In this document: piece after piece, positions 28,001-35,552 of the stretch
How positions within the stretch are numbered: position 1 is the stretch's first letter
Layout of the letters: each line of letters opens with the position of its first letter
Assembly (NCBI RefSeq): GCF_041381155.1
Contig: NC_091141.1
Coordinates: 22,030,828 to 22,094,827 of the forward strand
Length of the DNA stretch: 64,000 nt
DNA from: Argopecten irradians
Lineage: Eukaryota; Mollusca; Bivalvia; Pectinida; Pectinidae
Reading direction: 5' to 3'
Made by a program: the position numbers and the translations under genes
The notes under the pieces: generated by a model
The model's database searches: none
What the model saw: the letters and a program-made list of their open reading frames with translations, nothing else
Told to the model about the DNA's origin: nothing

Positions 28001-30409
28001 AGAATAAGTGTTTACACAGTCTAACAAACAAACAAATCAGTCCTACCATGATTTTAACTTACCATTGCTAACTTCATCTTTGGAGAGGACATATCATCAG
28101 CCCCAAAATACTCTTCACACAGTTTGACAATGTCCGGGTTTGGGGAAAGCTTGTCGCCAAAGGCCTTTGCCACTCCTGTATGCAAATATACATGTAGGTA
28201 AGCATTTTGATTTTGAATAAAGTGTAGAAACAAAAGGCTTACTTAGAGTCAATTACAACATTATTCCCTTTCTATTTTTTATTACCATATACCACAAGAC
28301 ATCAAACCTGGAAAGTAGTAAGCTCTGATAATAGCAATAGGCCTATAGGGTCCCCTTGTGTAAGGCATCTTGAAAACTGAAATTTGTTTCTCAAGCCTTA
28401 ATATATTTTCGTCAAACAATGCATTGCTAGAATTTTTCTTCTTGAGATGGTTTTGAATAGTGGACCCAGATCTATTTAGTATGTACAGAATCGTAGGAGA
28501 GCTTTATCTCTGTGATAGAGAAATCTTTTTTAATCTCATAGACACAAAACTCTTGCAGAAGTATTGCCAGACATGATACAAGGAAATGAGGATAAACACT
28601 GACTTTAAAGTTTGGTAATTAAAAAGATAAGAAAACATTTATAGAATAAAACACATGGTTCAGTTCCTTGTAAACTCAATTGCTGTTAGCAGAAATGTAG
28701 CTTTATATATAGATATTGATTTCAATTTGAAACTGTGACGCTGTGTCAGAGACATGGTCATAAAAGCCTGATGCTCTGTGGTAAATATGAAATGAATGTT
28801 ACTGATGTTTTGCTGCCTTTGGATGTGAGCATGGTTATGGTCATGATACATTGTACCATGATTTTCATTCAGGAGACACAATAAACATGTATTTCATCTT
28901 ACAGAGTTATCTACCCATGTGGTTAAGTTTGAATTACGACTTTGTCATGTTGTTTGCGAGTGTAACATCATACGTTTAAAGAAAATTTGGGAGTTCTTCT
29001 CACAAAACAGTGACAACGCAAACGATACCTACCCACAAGGGAGACAACTCTGTTATATAAGCAAAGACAGAATAACGCAAAGATAGATGATTTTAACCTA
29101 CCCTCAAATGTGACATCATCGTGAGTTGGGCCAATGCCCCCTGTCGTGATCACATGGGTAAACCTTTGGGAGAACTCAGATATTTCTTTGGCTATGGTCT
29201 GAAGGTCATCTCCTATGACTGATACCTTAAAACAGTACATATCAAAAATATTGTCATATAAATCAAAGATTGGCTATCTATCCTTATAAACATGTATACT
29301 GGTATCATTTCAAAATCATAATAATTGAATCAGTATTAATTTGACATAAAATACAGTTTAATGTGCAATTGATATTACCATGAAACTATTTGCATACAAT
29401 ATTACCTTAATTTCTTCTTACAATATTTAGATTTTTTTAAATAAAAGAGTTCCTAGCTATTTTACATTATTTTCTTTGTATCTATTTTTCTTAAATATGT
29501 TTCATTTCTTTCATCTTGTTTTTCTTTTCCTTTCTATTTTTTTTCTTTCAATATTATACTTACGCGTTTGACCTTAACTCCCCAGGAAAACAGATGTTTA
29601 CAAATGAAATGAGAGTTTGTGTCAGCAGTCTGTCCTTTTAATATTTCATCTCCTATAACTAAAATATCAATAAAGGAAAATTTAGATAAAACAGGCAATA
29701 TATTCTGGGCTCACACTAACTTTACAGTTTGCTTAGCAAAAGTTGCGAAAGTGATTTTTATCTCTTCAGCAAATAAGAATTTCATTTAGCAAATTGCATT
29801 TAGCAAATTGTGCATTGACAGCAGTCCATAATGAAAAACATTAAATTACTAAGAAGCATTAAATAACTTAAAGATGCTCCACCGCCGACAGAACATAAAT
29901 GATATTTATTATTCGAACAATAATTGGTTTTTAATCGTGTATATATGTGCCTAATTAACACCAAAAATAACATAGAATAATTTATTTCGCCTTTGGTGCA
30001 TGCGCAATCATTCTTTCATTCCATATAGGATATAGTGCTACGATTTTTTTTCGGGATGCAATTAATTATTTTTCATATTTTAAACTTGAAGTAAAATTAG
30101 AAGCTCAAACTTTTCAATGCTGGTAATGGTGTAAAGTAAGTAACTTTTGTAACTGAAGAAAAATACTAAATCGTCTGCTCCTGTTTTTGAAAGTGAAAAA
30201 AATACCATTTGTCAGCGGTGGAGCATCTTTAATTTTATGTAACTGTGTAACCGAGGTCAAACTCCTCATTCATGATCATAACATGTGCAATAGTAAATAC
30301 CTATTATCCCAGCGGAACATTCTGTTGATGAAGCCATGGAGTAATGAATCGTCGGGTTGATGTGATGAAGAATGTTAATGACTCGTCTCAGACAGCGAAT
30401 AGAATGCAT
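9948..30409 (-). CDS. FLAD1: FAD synthase (FLAD1), 11 exons, 3' end missing from window
   Basis: FAD synthase adenylylates FMN with ATP to give FAD. Eleven minus-strand exons (30409-30301, 29658-29564, 29225-29102, 28175-28063, 25409-25269, 24801-24653, 22755-22667, 15523-15376, 14958-14878, 11245-11147, 10069-9948) all have AG/GT borders and join in phase to 423 codons plus one base from the upstream ATG, or 399 plus one from the internal ATG. Exons 1-6 encode the MoaB/MPT-binding-like domain ([34 protein letters not shown]). Exons 8-11 encode the start of the PAPS-reductase-like FAD synthase domain (GFNGGKDCT in exon 9, [10 protein letters not shown] in exon 11). The family needs about 85-90 further residues after TDPYS (FMR.NP, GYTSLGS region), and I could not find them down to base 1. 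The gene spans over 20 kb, mostly repeats. Identification by motif memory is strong. Confidence 0.93.
10195..11060. repeat. Dispersed repeat with about five degenerate internal units rich in TCAAGGTCA
   Basis: The block starts with ACAAGGGCCCAATGGGCCTG, an edge also seen at 27172. Inside, a unit of roughly 110-170 bp recurs near 10375, 10510, 10660, 10770 and 10945. The core is TGACCTTGAATGAAGGTCAA followed by GGTCATTCAT, which is a set of inverted AGGTCA half-sites. It lies in FLAD1 intron 10. Confidence 0.7.
11147..11245 (-). CDS. FLAD1: FLAD1 exon 10
   Basis: Encodes [20 protein letters not shown], then [13 protein letters not shown]. The LYIRS...FPE(L/V)E.F motif follows the GGKD strand in this family. 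The donor is GTAAGG. The long 45-bp array lies in the intron upstream in gene sense. Confidence 0.92.
11566..14790. repeat. 45-bp minisatellite, about 70 units, in FLAD1 intron 9
   Basis: The unit reads TTTATCCACTTCCACTGTCC followed by CTGAATCATGATGGAGGAGG and ACCAC, 45 bp in all. It is repeated head to tail with point variants (CCGCTG, TTTTGCTG, ACCTTTTT). A one-base indel near 13885 shifts the phase. As 45 is a multiple of three and the unit lacks stops in several frames, long periodic ORFs appear on both strands; these are not genes. In FLAD1 sense each unit contains CCTCCTCCATCATGATTCAG, a pyrimidine-leaning tract ending in AG. Confidence 0.95.
14878..14958 (-). CDS. FLAD1: FLAD1 exon 9 (GGKD nucleotide-binding loop)
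   Basis: Encodes [20 protein letters not shown] and then LFHAVIR. The FNGGKDCT motif is the PP-loop-like ATP-binding element of the PAPS reductase/FAD synthase family. Acceptor TTTCAG, donor GTATAT, ends in phase 2. Confidence 0.94.
15376..15523 (-). CDS. FLAD1: FLAD1 exon 8, source of a duplicated-acceptor array
   Basis: Encodes [20 protein letters not shown] and on to IIEQSLERY, the helical entry to the FAD synthase domain. The true acceptor is TTGTTGTCCAG. The first 25-30 bases of this exon together with its acceptor are repeated ten more times immediately upstream in the intron (15524-16235). It ends in phase 2 with donor GTAATA. Confidence 0.9.
15524..16235 (-). repeat. 68/69-bp tandem array of duplicated FLAD1 exon-8 acceptors
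   Basis: Ten intronic units repeat the exon 8 acceptor (TGTCCAG in gene sense) plus the exon start encoding GSVVNFDKD and about 40 bp of intron. Acceptor-equivalent positions are 15592, 15661, 15730, 15798, 15866, 15934, 16002, 16083, 16152 and 16221 (first exon base, plus-strand coordinate). AG is kept in nine; the unit at 15730 has CCAT instead. Spacing is 69 bp for the three nearest units, then mostly 68, with one 81-bp unit carrying an extra 12 bp near 16012. Confidence 0.95.
16660..16875. mobile_element. MITE with about 60-bp inverted arms
   Basis: The left arm (about 16680-16745) contains TTACAGAGTTAGCTCCCTTG and ATAGGTATTGATTATTACGT. The right arm (about 16795-16865) is its inverted counterpart, with CAATCAATACCTACCCGTAAG and ATAACTCTGTTATAGGCAAA. 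A half copy of the same family lies at 29025-29078. There is no coding capacity. Confidence 0.75.
16876..17164. other. Intron 7 of FLAD1, nothing recognised
   Basis: AT-rich DNA between a MITE and a SINE. I see no motif or exon here. Confidence 0.4.
17165..17445 (+). mobile_element. tRNA-derived SINE
   Basis: The 5' part has a box-A-like AGAGTGGTTAAGATGTGG (from 17229) and a box B AGTTCGAATCC (17288-17298). A conserved body follows (CTTTCCTCCACCAACAAACC, then TCCTTACATGACCCTGGTTG). It ends with TTAATAGGATAAAC. The spacing fits a tRNA-like head with a SINE body. It resembles molluscan V-SINE-type elements, but the family name is an inference. A second box-A-like string (GTGGCTTAGTGGTAAAGG) lies just upstream. 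Confidence 0.75.
17446..19324. other. FLAD1 intron 7, no gene; degenerate SINE-like remnant near 18290-18480
   Basis: No exon fits. The segment 18325-18480 includes a weak match to the SINE body style (TGGTTTCCTCTCATTATCCC) ending in AACCTAAAACAAG. The rest is unremarkable AT-rich DNA. Confidence 0.4.
19325..20480. repeat. 28-30-bp minisatellite in FLAD1 intron 7
   Basis: Degenerate units of the form ATAATATAATCTTGATATAA followed by AACCCCTC run head to tail, with length variants and occasional losses (about 40 units). Two further units at 22118-22160 continue the same array beyond the inserted element at 20481-22117, so the array predates that insertion. Confidence 0.92.
20481..22117. mobile_element. 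TIR element inserted in the minisatellite (hAT-like, non-autonomous)
   Basis: The left end is CAGGGCTTGACATTAAC (20481-20497) and the right end is its inverse, GTTAATGTCGAGCCCAG (22101-22117). The subterminal regions carry TGGGCAGG / ACCTGCCC strings in opposite orientations. It splits the 28-30-bp array and itself holds a TTAA-flanked MITE (20503-20877). No transposase ORF is present. I found no clear target duplication, so the superfamily is a guess from the end sequence. Confidence 0.75.
20503..20877. mobile_element. TTAA-bounded MITE, copy 1
   Basis: It begins TTAAAGATGCTCCAACGCTG and ends in the inverse, CAGCGGTGGAGCATCTTTAA. About 375 bp, AT-rich, no ORF. It is the same family and orientation as 29868-30232 and inverted relative to 39102-39469 and 46665-47025. 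Confidence 0.9.
22195..22640. repeat. About 25-bp minisatellite beside FLAD1 exon 7
   Basis: Units of GTATACAGGCATTAAATGTT plus TGTAT, with variants (ACATATACAGAC, GTGTATAAAGGC), about 17 copies. It ends roughly 30 bases from the exon 7 donor. Confidence 0.92.
22667..22755 (-). CDS. FLAD1: FLAD1 exon 7
   Basis: With the two bases of exon 6 it encodes [17 protein letters not shown], then [10 protein letters not shown], matching the YY.VKLTL.S...L..LPQG linker. The donor is GTAGGC. In gene sense a 25-bp minisatellite begins about 30 bases after the donor. Confidence 0.9.
22756..23489. other. FLAD1 intron 6, nothing recognised
   Basis: AT-rich DNA with no conserved coding segment. ORFs are short and random in composition. 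Confidence 0.4.
23490..24525. mobile_element. Second TIR element related to 20481-22117
   Basis: The left end CAGGGTTCAACATTTAC and the right end GTTAATGTCAAACCGTG are inverted and match the ends of the 20481-22117 element. Subterminal blocks carry TTGCCC / GGGCAA strings (TTGCCCTATAGGGCAAG near 23523, GGGCTATTGGGCAACCG near 24493). It is non-coding. Confidence 0.7.
24653..24801 (-). CDS. FLAD1: FLAD1 exon 6
   Basis: Encodes [31 protein letters not shown] and [12 protein letters not shown]. The LGSYPD motif marks the end of the MoaB-like region of FAD synthases. The donor is GTAACA (slightly weak) and the exon ends in phase 2. Confidence 0.92.
25269..25409 (-). CDS. FLAD1: FLAD1 exon 5
   Basis: Encodes [16 protein letters not shown], then [20 protein letters not shown] and ends at FVTME. 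The VPS.ARL and N.(Y/C).FPG(I/V)P motifs are typical of FLAD1 between its two domains. Its 141 nt are exactly 47 codons, phase 0 at both ends. Confidence 0.93.
25611..27089. mobile_element. Foldback element with long imperfect inverted arms
   Basis: The termini are TTACAGCGCCGTTACAACA (25611) and the inverse TGTAACAGTGCTGTAA (27074-27089). Inner arms match over about 130 bp: ACACATACCTGGGTGTTAGT at 26293 against ACTAACATCCAGGTATGTGC at 26565, continuing through TTGTCAAAATATATTCCGAT and its inverse. The subterminal arms hold GCTGGTAGCTGATG against ACTAGCTACC. No transposase is seen. It lies in FLAD1 intron 4. Confidence 0.75.
27170..28005. repeat. Dispersed bivalve-type repeat (CCCCTGGGG-rich family), copy 2
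   Basis: Starts with CAAGAGGCCCATGGGCCTGA and ends with GGGTCACTTGAGACTAGGGT followed by GACCTAAG. A GACGGATGACAACGGAC string sits near the right end. The internal segments match 8360-9015. The edges suggest a complete non-autonomous element. It lies in FLAD1 intron 4. Confidence 0.65.
28063..28175 (-). CDS. FLAD1: FLAD1 exon 4
   Basis: Encodes [20 protein letters not shown] and onward to PKMKLAM. This aligns with the GVA.AFGD.L.P.P segment after the GPTHDDVT motif. It has acceptor TACAG and donor GTAAGT and ends in phase 0. Confidence 0.92.
28180..29024. other. FLAD1 intron 3, nothing recognised
   Basis: No exon-like segment or known repeat edge was found. Confidence 0.4.
29025..29080. mobile_element. 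Half copy of the 16660-16875 MITE family
   Basis: Contains ACCTACCCACAAGGGAGACA then ACTCTGTTATATAAGCAAAG, the right-arm sequence of the element at 16660-16875. It sits about 20 bases downstream (gene sense) of the exon 3 donor. Confidence 0.7.
29102..29225 (-). CDS. FLAD1: FLAD1 exon 3 ([11 protein letters not shown] motif)
   Basis: Encodes [15 protein letters not shown], then [20 protein letters not shown]. The GG(I/V)GPT.DD motif is the signature of the MoaB/MogA fold. It ends in phase 1 with donor GTAGGT. A half copy of an inverted-repeat element (29025-29078) lies directly downstream in the intron. Confidence 0.93.
29564..29658 (-). CDS. FLAD1: FLAD1 exon 2
   Basis: Encodes [17 protein letters not shown] and on to WGVKVKR, the first strand-helix of the MoaB-like domain with the conserved GDEIL(K/N)G motif. 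The acceptor TTTTAG and donor GTAAGT are canonical, and the exon ends in phase 0. Confidence 0.92.
29868..30232. mobile_element. TTAA-bounded MITE, copy 2
   Basis: TTAAAGATGCTCCACCGCCG at the left, CAGCGGTGGAGCATCTTTAA at the right. 365 bp, in FLAD1 intron 1, about 70 bases from exon 1. Confidence 0.92.
30301..30409 (-). CDS. FLAD1: FLAD1 exon 1 with two candidate starts
   Basis: The first ATG in frame is at 30409-30407, directly preceded by an in-frame TAA (30412-30410). A second ATG is at 30337-30335 ([12 protein letters not shown]). The 24 residues between them ([20 protein letters not shown] then IHYS) contain three arginines and no acidic residue, resembling a mitochondrial presequence. 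Both ATGs have T at -3; only the second has G at +4. The exon ends in phase 1 (ATAATAG then GTATTT) so that the next exon completes AGIIVIGDEI. Confidence 0.82.
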
Positions 30410-30448
30410 TTAGGTATATTTCAGTCACATAGGCCTACCGACTGGTAG

Positions 30449-30545
30449 GTGATATATTTTGGTTTGCTGTCGGGAGTTATCGTTACTGCGAATGCACTTC
30501 CTGTATAAGTGTACCGGTGTCATATGAACTTCTTGCTGATAATGT
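30449..30545 (+). promoter_or_regulatory. Block upstream of FLAD1 shared with LMW-PTP copy C upstream region
   Basis: TTTGCTGTCGGGAGTTATCG then TTACTG, ACTTCCTGT and ACCGGTGTCA occur in the same order at 61715-61818. ACTTCCTG matches an ETS-type core. The block lies 40-136 bases upstream of the first FLAD1 ATG, so it is a promoter candidate, possibly bidirectional. Function is an inference from position. Confidence 0.5.
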
Positions 30546-30804
30546 ACCCAACCGGATGTGGGTAACTGTAGGTTCGCTTTACAAAAATGGTGACGGTGAT
30601 TTAGGTCAGATTTCGCATGCCTCAGTTTACGTAATTTGCGATATTTTAAAGGTTTTATTCTCGTCTCGCCAATCATTTTTGTATAAAGATAAAATTTGAA
30701 GCGTAACGCATATGTAAATGACTATGGATAAGCGAAACAAGTCACCACAAAATTGACATTTAGTGGGTAACTGAAATTTACTGTTTATATTTTCCTTGAA
30801 ATAA

Positions 30805-31660
30805 GTAGACAAATGAGGTATCAAAATGACCACAATAGAACAACAAATACATGTCGTGACCAAATAAGCCAATATATGTAGTGATTTGAACGCAGGAAAT
30901 GAAAAAAATAATATTTTAAGCTCAAAAATGGTAATTTTTCAGCATTTTTTCATATTTGGCTTGACACAGCAAATTTGTTTCCCAATAACAAATTATTATT
31001 CACAATCAGTTATTTGACCTCTTATCAATCTGTTAAAACAACAACAACAAAATATATAGAAATGCAAAAAAAAAAAAAAAATTATTGTTATACCCTCAAT
31101 TTTGTAGATTAGCAGCGTCTCAAAAATAACACAACACCTACTGATAGCGTAACAAATGTAACATGTATTTGTATCTATTGTGGTCATTTTGATACCTCAT
31201 TTGTCTACTTCAGTTGAAAAATGCCAATGTTATGACTATTTTTCATTTTTCAGTGAAATTCGAGATGGTGGCCATCTTGATGACGTCATAACCGGAACTT
31301 ATACGATGTTAACATTGGTTTTGGTTGTTTTTGTTGCTTAAACTGATTGACAAGTGGTCAAAAAACTTATTAGAAATAATAGATTGCTGTTGGGAAACAT
31401 TTTTGCTGCGTCAAACAAAATATGAAAAATTTGCTGAAAAATCACCATTTTTGAGCTTTAAATCCGATTTTTTCATTTCCTGCGTAGAAATCACTACATA
31501 TATTGGATTTTTTGGTCCTGATATGTATTTGTTGTTCTATTGTGGTCATTTTGATACCTCATTTGTCTACTTCGGTTGAAAAATGTTAATGTTATGACTA
31601 TTTTTCAATTTTTAGTGAAATTCGAGATGGCGGCCATCTTGATGACGTCATAACCGGAAG
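30805..31660. repeat. Long inverted repeat (arms about 185 bp) plus a direct copy of one arm end
   Basis: The left arm 30805-30988 (GTAGACAAATGAGGTATCAA, then AATGACCACAATAGAACAAC) is inverted at about 31388-31570. A second direct copy of the outer arm plus GAGATGGTGGCCATCTTGAT and GACGTCATAACCGGAA occurs at 31177-31300 and again at 31540-31660. It is non-coding; probably a foldback or MITE-like element with a nested partial copy. Confidence 0.75.
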
Positions 31661-32359
31661 TTCATCCCAACTTATGCAATGTTAACATTTGGATTTGTGA
31701 TCAGTGGGTCATAAGGGTTCAGAAAAATATTGGTTCGGAGGTTTGGGGGGGGGGTGCATGTGGGACCCTCCTAGCCCATGGCCTATATGAGAGGCGAGTG
31801 AATGGATTGGTTGAGTGTGTCACATTGACCCTACATGACCATGTCCTTGCACGTGCACGCCCACCCTAGTGGAAGCGTGTCCACACATTGCATGGAAAAT
31901 AGCCGCCGGACAGATGTACCACCTGTAGTTGGATTATCATGCAATATCATCAATATACTTTAAAGTTTTCTGCTATAACTTCTTTCAATAACTTGTCCAT
32001 AAGCCGTTATAATATGTATATGTATAATAAAGGACCGCACGTGGTCGGTGAGGTTAGGGCGATGCATAGAGTCAAATAAATGTAATAACCATGAAACTAA
32101 AATAGAATTTACTATCGATTTATAATAAATAAATACCTGTATATACGATATTTATTACTTTACAGTATAAATATATCATATTATAGCCGGTACATTTATT
32201 ACAATATTCAAGCTTTTCTTGTGTAACTAAAGAATTTATTGAGCCTAGCGCTACATCACATGGATTTATATTCATTCGTGATGCAGTCGCATTTTCTGTC
32301 CTCAATACACATTATATACAAATTTAGTGTTGGGTGTTAAATTTATCTTAAATAGTGTC
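31661..32359. other. Non-coding, nothing recognised
   Basis: No exon 1 of LMW-PTP copy A was found here, although it would be expected somewhere between 30545 and 33602. A short G-run at 31744-31754 is the only unusual feature. Confidence 0.4.
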
Positions 32360-32625
32360 AACATTTTATAACCGTGACGTAACAAGGACAAAATAGCTGT
32401 AGTACACGACCCCACCAACCTCCGGGTCATCATTGTTATATGCAAAATATTGAGATATTTCGTCGATTACCGTCACGTTACAGATATTGCATGACAATGT
32501 GGCCCTGCTCAGACACATTTTGTTCTGTGATATTGTCATGCAATATCTGTGATGACCCGGAGGCTGGTGGGGTCGTGTACTAAAGCTATTTTGTCGTTGT
32601 TACGTCACGGTTATAAAATGATTGA
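32360..32625. mobile_element. MITE with about 70-bp terminal inverted repeats
   Basis: The left arm (TTTTATAACCGTGACGTAAC, then ACACGACCCCACCAACCTCC) is inverted at the right (GGAGGCTGGTGGGGTCGTGT, then GTTACGTCACGGTTATAAAA). A second inner pair, CAGATATTGCATGACAAT, lies near 32481 and 32535. 265 bp, no ORF. Confidence 0.85.
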
Positions 32626-32754
32626 CGCTATTAAAGATAAAAAATGAATGAATGTTTTCCTCTGCATCAAAGACGCGTCTCGCTTCGCGCAAAAGCAAGT
32701 GAATAACTGGCAATTTTCTGCGTTTTGAATGTCATGACAGTTGCAGGACAAACA

Positions 32755-32900
32755 GAACACACGGTTAGTATCTAACAATACAACTTTTATTTTGGTGCTC
32801 GACACAGAAAGCCGAAATGACTCGGCAAAGCCTCGTCATCTCGGCTTTCCTAAGTCTCGCACCAAAATAAACCTTGTATTGTAAGATACCATGTATTCTC
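32755..32900. mobile_element. Near-perfect hairpin MITE, copy 1
   Basis: Arms of about 60 bp (TATCTAACAATACAACTTTT then ATTTTGGTGCTCGACA, and the inverse) meet at GACTCGGCAAAGCCTCGTC. The same hairpin recurs at 33412-33560 and 35398-35535. Confidence 0.85.
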
Positions 32901-32922
32901 TATTTATCCGTCAATACGAAAT

Positions 32923-33560
32923 GCTTTATCCGTCAATACGATCACGCGAATTTGTTCCACATCTGACGGAACATTTTCTATTTTGACCTCGAACTTTAAC
33001 CTAACGGTGAATGAAACGTTATTCAGTCAAGTTAAAAAGTGACTTCACATTCACCGGAAAGACGTCATTTTTACGTTGTCAAAAATCTCGTATGGCGGTG
33101 TCGTCTTTTTCTTGGCTCATGGTAAAGGTACATGTATGTACCGTAAAGTAACTCTTTGATGGGTAATTATTGCTTTTTTAGTATTTTCACGTTGTTTCAG
33201 TGACATTACACACTGAATAGAAATACTAGTACTATTTGCGAATGCGCTTATATATTTCCCACGGCAATAAAATGGAGTACACTGACATTCGTTTAGTGAA
33301 TAAATCTTTTCCTGCGCATCAAAGAAGCGTATCGCTTCTAACGAAACCAAGTAAATAACTGACAATTTGCTTTCGTTTTGAATGTCAGAATGGTTGCAGG
33401 ATAAACAGAATACACGGTTAGTATCTAACAATACAACTTTTATTTTGGTGCTCGACACGGAAAGCCGAGATGACTCGGCAAAGTCTCGTCATCTCGGCTT
33501 TACTAAGTCTTCCACCAAAATAAACCTTGTATTGTAAGACACTAACCATGTATTCTCTCT
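32923..33560. repeat. Duplicated segment, copy 1, carrying the hairpin
   Basis: From CTTTATCCGTCAATACGATC through GGCGGTGTCGTCTTTTTC to the hairpin at 33412-33560, the order matches 34969-35535. Divergence is moderate. The two copies flank exon 2 and exon 5 remnants of LMW-PTP copy A. Confidence 0.75.
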
Positions 33561-34968
33561 ATATATTATATCTTATTGTTTATTTGACTATTATGTGGAC
33601 ATGAAATATTTGCCGTTCTCCTATAGATGAAGCAGTGTTTTTGGATCTACGGAAAAAGAAAGGACAGTTAGATCAAGTACGGTGTACCTATGTGTGATAA
33701 TAAATATAATGTATTTAAATGACTTTATAAATCTTTGAGTATATAATAAGAAGATATATGGCACTTTTTAATTCTTATTTTAATACTTGAAATTGTTCTT
33801 GACTGGATAAGATATTGAGATTGTAAGTAAAACATGCCTATGGAGCTTTAGATTTTGTAATAACAGCCAATTTAGCACATTTGGCAGAACTGTGCATTTA
33901 ACATTTAACATCCTAGTACACGAGTACATTACTTTCCTGAAAAAAAATTGCCCAAACGACACTTACAATGAATAACAGCATTTCAATGGTCACATTTAAA
34001 CAGATTGATAATACCCAAAACCACACCACACCACACCACACCAGTATAATTATATCACTTGAAATAAAATGCTTAAATACTTGTTGCAACCTTATTGCAT
34101 ATTTTCTGCAACTGGTTCAGCAATCTGAGATTTTGCATGCAAGTAATATCCTTTTGTAAACATCAATTAAAATTTCTTGCCAATCTTAATTACTCATTTT
34201 TCATCTGTGCAACCTTAATAACTCTGTACATTCTGATGAGCTGCATGATTTCCTTCACAGAAAACATAACTAATAAAAATGTTAGATGGTATTTATCTAA
34301 CTTGAAATATTTCCAATGGATTAAGAAACCCCACTCCATCCCTAAGTATATCCTTTTATATTTGTAGCTGCCAAAAGAATACACACAAGTATAATTATCT
34401 CTAAGGTAAAAAGCCTAGTATGTGCATCCAAACATGTCAGTGTATAAAGTCATTTTTCATCAAGTATCTATTTTCTGTTAAAACATTATTTAAAGTGTGC
34501 CTCCAAGTACAAAGTGAGGTTTTAAAAGTTTCAATGTGTTATTACTTATTTTCACAGATATCTAAAAGCCATCAAACCTGAAGGAAGAAGCTATTGAAGG
34601 AAGCAAGGCTATTTGTAAATTGCTGACAGATTACGATCCCGTCGACCCATAGCACATAGCACCAAAGCTGCATATCATTGAAGACCCTTATCATGTAAGT
34701 AATCTTCACCTTCTTAGGTACAAGGGGAAGTATACGTTCATTATCAACAGATTTTCTGTTATCAACACCATCAATGAATAATGCTGCTGCAACCTACATT
34801 CAAGGTTAGTTTGAAGGTTAATGTTGAAAAATACATTGTCTTTTTACAGGGTTCATACCTTGAGGTGATATCTAAGATATTGTCTTTTACACAGATGTTA
34901 CAAAGATATTGTCTTTTATCCTGCAATTGCCCCACACACTGACGGATAACTACTGCCGGATAAACTTG

Positions 34969-35535
34969 TGCTTTATCTGTCAATACGATCACGTGAATTA
35001 TTTCCACATCTGACGTTTTCTTATTGGACCCCAAACTTTAACCTTCCGGTGAATGAAACGTCACATTTACGATATCGAAAATCTCGGATGGCGATGTCGT
35101 CTTTTCCTTATGGCTCATGGTAAATGTATGCATTGTAAAGTAATTATTTGATGGGTATTTATTGTGGGTTTTTTTTTCTCAGTATTTTCATATTGTTTCA
35201 GCTATATTACACACCGATAAGAATTACCGGTACTGTTTGCGAATGAGCTTATATATATCCCACGGACGTAAAAACTAAAAAGGAGTACAGTCTCATTCGG
35301 TTTAGTGAATGAATCTTTTCCTCCGCATCAAAGAAGCATCTCGCTTTGAACGAAATGCTTTCGTTTTGATTGTCACAATGGTTGCAGGATAAAAAAGAAT
35401 ACACGGTTAGTATCTTACAATAAAAGTTATATTTTGGTGTGAGACTTAGGAAAGCCGATATGACGAGGCTTTGCCGAATCAATTCGGCTTTCTATGTCGA
35501 TTACAAAACAAAACCTGTATCATAATATACTAACC
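34969..35535. repeat. Duplicated segment, copy 2, with hairpin
   Basis: Matches 32923-33560 in order: CTTTATCTGTCAATACGATC, AACCTTCCGGTGAATGAAAC, GGCGATGTCGTCTTTTCC and the hairpin (35398-35535) with TATGACGAGGCTTTGCCG at its apex. Confidence 0.75.
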
Positions 35536-35552
35536 ACGTATTCTCTACTTAC

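Noticed and set aside
30545..33602. Exon 1 of LMW-PTP copy A
   Set aside because: No KSVLFICL-like segment with a GT donor was found; repeats fill most of the interval.
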